NCBI GenBank assembly: GCA_025463675.1
Contig: JAODAX010000023.1
Coordinates: 1 to 58,515 of the forward strand
Reading direction: 5' to 3'
Length of the DNA: 58,515 nucleotides
From: Naasia sp.
GTDB lineage: Bacteria > Actinomycetota > Actinomycetes > Actinomycetales > Microbacteriaceae
Part shown: piece after piece, positions 52,698-58,515 of the stretch
Layout of the letters: every line of letters starts with the position of its first letter
How positions within the stretch are numbered: position 1 is the first letter of the stretch
The notes under the pieces: generated by a model
The model's input: the letters and a program-made list of their open reading frames with translations, nothing else
What the model was told of the DNA's origin: nothing
Databases searched by the model: none
Position numbers and translations under genes: made by a program

Positions 52698-54629
52698 TCA
52701 GGCCTGCCCGATCGCGGGACGCGCTGACGCGGCCGGAATCACGGTCGGCGGTTCACCGGTCGCCGCGACAGGGCCGCCAGGAGTCGCGTCGACCAGCAGA
52801 GAGCGGCGCAATCCCTCGGTGTGCTGCAGTGCCCGTCGCAGCTCACTGATCCGCGCCTCACGTTGCTGGGAGTACAGGCCCGCAGCCTTCTGCGCGGCGA
52901 CCACCGAATCTTTGAGCGAGCGCGACTGCTCCTCGGCGATCGCCGAGAAATGGTCGCGGATTGTTCGCTGCACCACGCGGAGCCTGTCCTTCAGCTGCTT
53001 GCCGACCTGGAAGACGACGTCGTCGATCAGCCGGTGCACCAGGTTGCGCGCGTCCGTCTGCCGACGCTTCAGCCGGGCGTCCCGATCGTCCTTGAACGCC
53101 TTCCGGCCGATCAGCACGCCCGCGGCCACCGAGAAGGGGTTCACGAGCCCCAACCCGATGAGACCGGTCACGAGCCCCACCATGAGCACCCCGCCGTACG
53201 AGCCGCGCATTCCGATGAGGAGCTTCTGCATGGGGCCGAGCCGGCCCGGATCGAGGTCGTCGAGCAGCTCCACCGGTTCCAGCACGTCATCGGCGCTGCC
53301 CACCTCGAGCCCGGGCAGCGGGACCTCGGACTCGGCGAAGTTGCGCGCCACCTCCTGGGAGAGCCACTCGGAGCGCTCGCTCGTCCAAACGAAGGTGTCG
53401 GAGACGGCGGAGGCGATCCGCTGCTCCAGCCAGTCGGTGAGCTGATCCCAGACGGGACCGGGGTCGCCGTCGCTGATGGCGCTGTCCGCTTCCCGCTGGA
53501 TGATGCGCATCCTGTCGCGCAGGTCGTGCTCCATATCGGAGATGAGGTCGGTCACTCCGTCGTTGAGCGTCACCTGCCACTTCGACGACCGGCGTCTCAG
53601 CTCGTCGGTGCGATCCTTCGCGGCTTCGAGCTCCGCCACCACGCCGGGAGTTCCGGCCGGGTGCAAGAGCGCGCTCAGTTCCGACTGGAGGGCCAGCGCG
53701 AGCTGCTCCGTCGTCGAGCGAAGGTCGTGCACGGCGGAGCGCCGCTGGAGGACGTCGATGCGGCCGACTACCTCCCGGCGCAGGTAGCCGATCAGCTCGG
53801 GAAAGCCTGATTCGGCGTTGAGCTCCTTGTCATTCAGTCGGCCGGCCTGCAGCCGGAGCTCGGAGGACACCGGCAGGAGCGGCACGCCAGGGAGGAGGAG
53901 ATCCAGGTGGCCGCGGTCGAGTTCCGCGATCCGACGCCACTCCGGGTAAAGGTCGGTCTTGGTGAGGACGCAGGCGATGTTGGGCACCATGCGCGCCGCC
54001 TGCCGGAGGAAGGTCAGCTCGGGCTCGGTGAACTCCTGCGACGCGCCGGTGACGAAGAGCAGTGCGTCCGCCGTGGGCAGGGCGGCGAGGGTGGTCAGCG
54101 TGTGCGGCGAGTTGAGGCCGCCGACGCCGGGCGAGTCGATGATCTCCAGCCCGTCCGCGAGCAGCTTGCGCGGGAGGAAGACTTCGGCACCGGCCAGCTT
54201 GCGACGGTTGCCCGGGTTGCCACGCTCGGACACGTGTGCCGGAAGCTCCTCGAGTGGCACAGGCCGCCGCTCGATCGGCGGCTCCGAGTCTGCGCTGCCC
54301 TCCTGTACCGTCCCGGCCTGCGTGGCAAGGACCACGGCCCGGGGCTCAGCGCCGTACCGAACGATGGTCGGGACCGAGGTCGCGATGTCGTCGTCCACCG
54401 GGCACACTTGGGCGTTCACGAGGCCGTTGATCAGCTGGCTCTTGCCCTGCTTGAACTCGCCCACCACGATCACGCGGATGCTCGGCTGGCTGAGCCGCTG
54501 CTGCGTGTGCTGGAGGCGTCGTCGGAGATCTTCACGGCCGCCCGCTGTCGCGAGCTCGATCCCCCGCTCGACGAGCTCGGACAGGTCGGCCAATTGCGTC
54601 TCCTTCGACGGTGGGAAGAATCCTGACAC
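52698..54629 (-). CDS. IniA-like membrane dynamin-family GTPase
   Basis: The 643-residue GTPase has G1 VVGEFKQGKSQLINGL (about residues 57-72), G3 IIDSPGVGG, G4 LTKTD, and a helical middle domain. A hydrophobic hairpin at about residues 473-508 (VLMVGLVTGLIGLGL, then AAGVLIG) should insert into the membrane, as in dynamin-like IniA, and is followed by a long basic coiled-coil tail. In mycobacteria IniA takes part in tolerance of cell-wall-acting drugs and binds and deforms membranes. It follows the IniB-like gene after a 115-base gap containing a strong hairpin. Confidence 0.85.
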   Translation of the reverse strand: MSGFFPPSKETQLADLSELVERGIELATAGGREDLRRRLQHTQQRLSQPSIRVIVVGEFKQGKSQLINGLVNAQVCPVDDDIATSVPTIVRYGAEPRAVVLATQAGTVQEGSADSEPPIERRPVPLEELPAHVSERGNPGNRRKLAGAEVFLPRKLLADGLEIIDSPGVGGLNSPHTLTTLAALPTADALLFVTGASQEFTEPELTFLRQAARMVPNIACVLTKTDLYPEWRRIAELDRGHLDLLLPGVPLLPVSSELRLQAGRLNDKELNAESGFPELIGYLRREVVGRIDVLQRRSAVHDLRSTTEQLALALQSELSALLHPAGTPGVVAELEAAKDRTDELRRRSSKWQVTLNDGVTDLISDMEHDLRDRMRIIQREADSAISDGDPGPVWDQLTDWLEQRIASAVSDTFVWTSERSEWLSQEVARNFAESEVPLPGLEVGSADDVLEPVELLDDLDPGRLGPMQKLLIGMRGSYGGVLMVGLVTGLIGLGLVNPFSVAAGVLIGRKAFKDDRDARLKRRQTDARNLVHRLIDDVVFQVGKQLKDRLRVVQRTIRDHFSAIAEEQSRSLKDSVVAAQKAAGLYSQQREARISELRRALQHTEGLRRSLLVDATPGGPVAATGEPPTVIPAASARPAIGQA

Positions 54630-54702
54630 ACAGCGAATCCAGCGGGAACGGGTATCCCACTGGATGCCGGGCGGCCGCGCGTGGGTGTGGCGCTGCGGGT
54701 CC

Positions 54703-54734
54703 GCCGGGCGGCCTGTCGGGGCAGGCCGCCCGGC
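54703..54734. terminator. Intra-operon hairpin between IniB-like and IniA-like genes
   Basis: Perfect 13-bp stem GCCGGGCGGCCTG/CAGGCCGCCCGGC with a 6-base loop, 11 bases after the IniB-like stop. No T run follows. It could act as a partial terminator or as an RNA 3' stabiliser that gives more of the first gene product than of the GTPases. Confidence 0.55.
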
Positions 54735-54744
54735 GCCGTTCGGG

Positions 54745-55719
54745 TCAGTTCACCTCGTAGTGCGGCTCCAGTTCGACCTCGAGTTCCTCCTCGTTGTAGG
54801 AGTCGTCGTTGTATGCGTCCTCGTTGCCGATGTCCTCGAATTCGTTGGCGACGACAGACTCCTCGTTGCCGAAGTTGGAGTCCTCGTTGCCGATGGCCAC
54901 GTCCTCGACATTGACGCGGACGTCGGTGTCGATTTGCTGGCCATTGTTGAGGTCGTCACCCGCGAGGTTCGTGTCGCCCGAATTGCCGGAGTCGGTGATG
55001 GTGCCGGTGTTGACGGGGCCGCTGTTTCCGGAGATGGTGTCGCCGGAGTTGCCCGAGTCGGTGATGGTGCCGGTGTTCACGTCGCCGCCCGCGTCGATGT
55101 TGTCCCCGGTGCCGGTGTTCACGTCGCCGCCCGCGTCGATGTTGTCCCCGGAGCCCGTGTTGACGCTGCCGCCGCCCGAGTTGATCGAGGTGTCCGCGGA
55201 GGCGTCGACGCTGCCGAAACCGGTGGCGACGTTGTTGTGGTCACCGGAGACGACGGTGGTGTCGACGTCGATGTCCTGGTCGAGGTCCAGGTCGTCGCCC
55301 ACCAGGAAGCTCTGGTTGAGCGACTGATCGAGGATCGTGTCGCGGTCGTCCAGCGACGTGTAGGAGAAATTGTTGACGATGCTCGTCAGCCGCTCCACCG
55401 CGGCGGCGTGATCGGAGCCGCCGGAGCCGCCAGTTCCCCCTGTGCCGCCGACTCCGGCAGCGACGCCGCCGGCCCCGGCGACTGCGCCGCCGTCTCCGCC
55501 GGTCACCGTGTTACCTCCGGTGTGGTACTCGTTCCTGTTCCCGTTGATCGGGGCGTAGTCGAGGAGCAGGGGCATGATCGCGTCCGTGTCCTCGAGGCAC
55601 AGGTTGTGCACGCCATGCGACTCGAGGTACGTGTCCGGGTCGTCGAGGAACGCTGTGGTGGCCTCCGGCTCGCCGAGCAGGCTGAGGAGGAATTGCAAGA
55701 GGGGCGTTGTGACTGCCAT
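54745..55719 (-). CDS. IniB-like repetitive Asp/Asn/Gly-rich protein
   Basis: The 324-residue protein has a compact N-terminal domain (MAVTTPLLQFLLSLLGEPEA to about residue 60) like that of IniB proteins, a Gly/Ala-rich linker (70-102), and a long low-complexity tail. The tail holds perfect repeats: GDNIDAGGDVNTGT at 191-204 and 205-218, and NTGTITDSGNSGDT at 215-228 and 237-250. It is extremely acidic, especially the last 40 residues (EEELEVELEPHYEVN end). There is no signal peptide, one Cys (41) and no membrane helix. ATG follows AAGGAG. A structural or scaffold role next to the dynamins is inference. Confidence 0.75.
   Translation of the reverse strand: MAVTTPLLQFLLSLLGEPEATTAFLDDPDTYLESHGVHNLCLEDTDAIMPLLLDYAPINGNRNEYHTGGNTVTGGDGGAVAGAGGVAAGVGGTGGTGGSGGSDHAAAVERLTSIVNNFSYTSLDDRDTILDQSLNQSFLVGDDLDLDQDIDVDTTVVSGDHNNVATGFGSVDASADTSINSGGGSVNTGSGDNIDAGGDVNTGTGDNIDAGGDVNTGTITDSGNSGDTISGNSGPVNTGTITDSGNSGDTNLAGDDLNNGQQIDTDVRVNVEDVAIGNEDSNFGNEESVVANEFEDIGNEDAYNDDSYNEEELEVELEPHYEVN
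55066..55149 (-). repeat. Two 42-bp direct repeats in the IniB-like gene
   Basis: Repeats at 55108-55149 and 55066-55107 encode GDNIDAGGDVNTGT twice in tandem and are nearly identical in DNA, so the length of this region can change by slippage or recombination without frameshift. Confidence 0.8.
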
Positions 55720-55805
55720 GGGGTGACTCCTTCGGGAGAGGGTTCCGGGATGCCCCGGTGAGGACCACCCTGCCGCCGCCCGATTCGCCGGGCATCGGCG
55801 GCGAG

Positions 55806-55858
55806 CCCCCTACTGGCCCGACCCCGGAGGGGGTTCGCGGGGGCCGACCGTTAGGGGG
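55806..55858. promoter_or_regulatory. Inverted repeat in the IniB-like promoter region
   Basis: CCCCCTA (55806-55812) and TAGGGGG (55852-55858) form a perfect 7-bp inverted repeat with ACCCCGGAGGGGG in the middle. It spans the gap between the regulator stop and the IniB-like gene and partly covers the regulator stop codon. A regulator-binding site is a reasonable guess, unproven. Confidence 0.35.
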
Positions 55859-58460
55859 AGGCGGGGCCGGGCAGTCCGCCGGAGCCTTCGGGGCCCTCAT
55901 CGAGCGCGATCCGCAGCTGCGTGAGCAGATCGGACCGGCTCTGCGCGGACAGCCGCTGCCGAATGCGGGAGACGTGGTGCTCCACTGTGCGCGGCGAGAT
56001 GAAAATGACCTCGCCGATCTCCTTGTAGTTCTTCCCTTCAAGCACCAACCGGGCGACATCCCGTTCTCGGGCGCTCAACAGCTCGCCGCGGCCATCGGCC
56101 GCACGAACCGCGACTGACGCGGGCGACGAAGACCGCGCTGCGGCGTCCGGCTGCGGGGATGCAGGGTGGTTTCGGCTCGCGGCCGGGGGGGCCGGGGCTG
56201 CGTGCAGGTCTCGCGCGCACGCGAGCAGCCGTGACATGTCACGGCGGTCCTCCGCGTGCGCCGCCGCATGCCCGGCGAGGCGAGACCCGTCCCAGGGCAA
56301 GCCGACCCCGACGAGCGAACGCGCCGCCACCTCCACGGCTGCCGCTTCGAACCCGCCGCGAAGCACGGACACCCAGGCGCGACCTGCGCCCGCGAGCACC
56401 GAGGAGAGCCGGCTGGTGGGCGCCCCGGCAGTCAGAGCCGCCACCTGCGGTCCAAGACGTCCGGGCTGCTTGCTGAGGATCGCGGCCTGCACGGCCGCCC
56501 AGTGCAGGGGTGCCGCCCACAGCGGCGGGTCGCCCAACTTGGCGAGGAGGGCGAACGCCGCCTCGGTCTGGAAATCGACGTGAACAGAGTCGCGAAGGCG
56601 GGCGCCCGCGACGGCGAGCTCCGCGAAGGGCAGCAGCGAGTAGAGGTCGACCCCCACATAGAGCACCTCCTGACGAGCCGCCTGCCAGGCACGCAGCAGG
56701 CCCGCTGCGTCGTCACCGCGACGCGCGATCGCTACCTCGAGCGCCAGTCGAAGCATCTGTTCCCGCGGCTGCAGGGGTCCGGACTGCCGGGCCTCCTCCG
56801 CTGCGGCGCGCGCCGTGTCCGGCCTGTCGGCCTGCATGGCCGCCCATGCGCGGGCGAGCAGCAGCCCGGGTCGGGCAGGCAGGCCGCCCTGCTCGCCGGC
56901 GAGAGCGGCGTCGAGCAGCGACTCTGCGGTGCGCAGCTCCCCCGCTCCGAGCGCGAGGGTGGCTGCGAGGACTGCGGGCGCGACGGGCAGCGGCAGGGTG
57001 AGCCCTGAAGAGGTGAACAGGTCGGACGCGCGTACGAGGGTCGGCAGCGCCCGCGGAGCCGCAGCTCCCAGCGAGTCGCGCACCCCTTCCGCCATCATCC
57101 ACACCGCCGTCGATGCGAGGGTCGGGGCACCGTGTCCGCCGGCCGCTGCCAACATCTCGTCAGCGGCGAAACGGTCGCCGACCCCGTACAGGGCGAGCGC
57201 GGCGAGCGGAGCCGATGCCCCCACCGTGTCAGGCCCCCGCCAGCGGTACCCGTCCGCGGCGCCGGTCAGCATCCCGCGTGCGGCCCAGAGCGCGCCCGCG
57301 ACGTCGGTGGCGCGACGTGCCTGCTCAGGATCCGGGGTCGAGAGGGCGGGAGCGAGAGCTCGCCACGCTGCGTCCGCGTTCCCGGCGCCCCACTCCGCCT
57401 GGCCCAGACGGGCGGCGATCTCCTCCTCGCCGGCGCCCGCGGCCAGTGCGTCCGCATAGAGCCCAACTGCCGTATCCGGTCGGGTCTCGAGCACGTGGTC
57501 GGCGGCCGAGGTGAGGCAGCTCGCGACGCGGGGGTCCTGCAATCCGCCGCGCGCGAGCGTCCGACCGACCCGCTCGAGTGCACGGCCGGATTCCGCCAGC
57601 GCGTCCACCAGGGAACGCTGCGCGGCGCGGACACGGTGCAGCGGCGTGGTGCGGAAGACCGCGTCGCGGAGTAGTGGGACGACACTCCCGTCGGGTAGCA
57701 GGAGGCCCGCATCTCGCGCGTCGTCGACCAGCCGGTCGACCGCCGCCGGGTCGTCGGCCGGGAGGAGTGCTCCGCCCGCGCTCGCGTCGAAGCCCAGCGA
57801 GAGGGCGAGCAGCAGATCTTGCTGGGGAGTTGGCAGTTCCGCGAGCTCGTAGCCGAGGCGGTCACCGACCTGCCACGGCACCACCGGGTTCACGGCCCGC
57901 CGGGTGTTCGCCGTGAGCACCCGGTGCACCAGCCACGGCAGCCCGCCGGTCGCCTCGGCGAGCCCCTCGAGGAAGGCCGGCGACGCCGCCGCCCCATCCC
58001 GCGCAGCCGCCGCTGCGAGACCGTCAAGGCCGAGCGGGCCGAGCACCGTGGGGTCGCCATGGCGCGCGAGCGCCTCGACGAGCCGTCGCAGCGCTGGCCG
58101 GTCGGACCGTGCTCGGTAGGCGACCAGCAGGCTGGGACCGTCGCTGGCTGCGAGTTCCCGCAGCTGTTCAAGTTCCTGATCGGCCAGGTCGTGGGCGTCG
58201 TCCACGATCAGCACGGAAGCTGTCGTGGGCTCGGCGGAGCCGTGGTCGCGAGCACGGGCGACGGCGACTCCGGCGGCCGACCAGCAGACCGCAGCATCGT
58301 CGAGGAGCCGCGACTTGCCCGTGCGTCCTGGCCCTGTCACTCCGGCGACCAGCCGCCGTGACGGCGCGGACTGGATCCGGTCGAGGAGCCATGCAGCGGT
58401 GCCATGGACACCGGGGCCGAGGAGAGGCGTCGGGTGCGCCTCCGAGCGGGCGGTCGGCAT
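55851..58460 (-). CDS. Large ATP-binding LuxR-family regulator (IniR-like)
   Basis: The 869-residue protein has an N-terminal AAA/STAND-type ATPase (Walker A GPGRTGKSRLL about residues 43-53, Walker B SVLIVDDAH near 83-90), a long helical TPR-like middle with many Ala/Leu repeats, and a C-terminal LuxR-type helix-turn-helix (LLSARERDVARLVLEGKNYK to TQLRIAL). It directly precedes the IniB-like gene with the same orientation, the position that the iniBAC activator (IniR) takes in mycobacteria. It probably senses a cell-wall or metabolic signal and activates the operon; the ligand is unknown. Confidence 0.8.
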   Translation of the reverse strand: MPTARSEAHPTPLLGPGVHGTAAWLLDRIQSAPSRRLVAGVTGPGRTGKSRLLDDAAVCWSAAGVAVARARDHGSAEPTTASVLIVDDAHDLADQELEQLRELAASDGPSLLVAYRARSDRPALRRLVEALARHGDPTVLGPLGLDGLAAAAARDGAAASPAFLEGLAEATGGLPWLVHRVLTANTRRAVNPVVPWQVGDRLGYELAELPTPQQDLLLALSLGFDASAGGALLPADDPAAVDRLVDDARDAGLLLPDGSVVPLLRDAVFRTTPLHRVRAAQRSLVDALAESGRALERVGRTLARGGLQDPRVASCLTSAADHVLETRPDTAVGLYADALAAGAGEEEIAARLGQAEWGAGNADAAWRALAPALSTPDPEQARRATDVAGALWAARGMLTGAADGYRWRGPDTVGASAPLAALALYGVGDRFAADEMLAAAGGHGAPTLASTAVWMMAEGVRDSLGAAAPRALPTLVRASDLFTSSGLTLPLPVAPAVLAATLALGAGELRTAESLLDAALAGEQGGLPARPGLLLARAWAAMQADRPDTARAAAEEARQSGPLQPREQMLRLALEVAIARRGDDAAGLLRAWQAARQEVLYVGVDLYSLLPFAELAVAGARLRDSVHVDFQTEAAFALLAKLGDPPLWAAPLHWAAVQAAILSKQPGRLGPQVAALTAGAPTSRLSSVLAGAGRAWVSVLRGGFEAAAVEVAARSLVGVGLPWDGSRLAGHAAAHAEDRRDMSRLLACARDLHAAPAPPAASRNHPASPQPDAAARSSSPASVAVRAADGRGELLSARERDVARLVLEGKNYKEIGEVIFISPRTVEHHVSRIRQRLSAQSRSDLLTQLRIALDEGPEGSGGLPGPASP

Positions 58461-58462
58461 CC

Positions 58463-58515
58463 TCAGACGGCGACCACCGGCGGGAGATCCTCCGCCGGGG
58501 GCGAGGGAGCGGGCT
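58463..58515 (-). CDS. End of an upstream minus-strand gene (partial)
   Basis: A frame running off the window edge ends PPAEDLPPVVAV with TGA at 58465-58463, two bases before the regulator ATG. If real, the regulator is not the first gene of its operon. The fragment is too short to identify. Confidence 0.3.
   Translation of the reverse strand, partial: PAPSPPAEDLPPVVAV

Noticed and set aside
1-58515. CRISPR array, tRNA genes or IS elements
   Set aside because: Searched by eye for regular direct repeats with spacers, cloverleaf-type sequences and transposase motifs; none found. Only short tandem arrays (17327, 55066) and hairpins are present.

Overview
The window is high-GC DNA (about 70%) from an actinobacterium, most likely Microbacteriaceae; I cannot name the genus. 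Evidence for this is the conserved actinobacterial block DUF4191 - RDD - glnA - glnE - glnA2 - panB - zinc-ribbon-family gene, a polyphosphate glucokinase, a high-GC RNase P RNA, and many leaderless promoters of the form TANNNT followed six or seven bases later by ATG or GTG.

Layout. 1-748: the end of a DUF4191 gene and a J-domain membrane protein. 759-13965: an accessory catabolic island bounded by two paralogous Bcr/CflA-type MFS exporters. It holds a D-2-hydroxyacid dehydrogenase, a TPP-dependent E1 alpha/beta pair, a free-standing lipoyl carrier, an alpha/beta hydrolase, an IlvD/Edd sugar-acid-type dehydratase, two SDRs, an FMN 2-hydroxyacid oxidase, a small alpha/beta-barrel protein and two regulators (GntR/FCD and Lrp/AsnC). 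It separates DUF4191 from the RDD gene, which adjoin each other in mycobacteria. 14012-22538: nitrogen assimilation core (RDD protein, glnA with an upstream four-half-site GlnR-like operator, glnE, glnA2), interrupted by small lipoproteins and a decayed sulfatase gene that carries a GCATC pentamer array. 22604-30572: NAD synthase, an MFS transporter, a lipoprotein, panB, ppgK, an RlmA-like protein, rnpB, and a DUF164-type coiled-coil protein that has lost its zinc ligands. 30589-43195: a permease with a very long disordered N-terminus, a DMT exporter, DUF72, a phosphoribosyltransferase, GH20 hexosaminidase, a nitrilase-family amidohydrolase, DUF2231, SDR, an aldo/keto reductase and an ABC transporter pair.

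43630-47225 is the methylcitrate cycle (prpD-prpB-prpC), followed by a quinone-reductase-like enzyme and four uncharacterised proteins (48720-51180). 51124-58460 is the most interesting region. It is a complete iniBAC-like locus read on the minus strand: a large ATPase-LuxR regulator, an Asp/Asn/Gly-rich repetitive IniB-like protein, a membrane dynamin-like GTPase (IniA-like) and a second soluble dynamin-like GTPase (IniC-like).

The genome is compact. Convergent genes often overlap (12526/12529, 24312/24334, 51124/51180) and operon genes overlap by 1-8 bases. No tRNA, IS element or CRISPR array was found.
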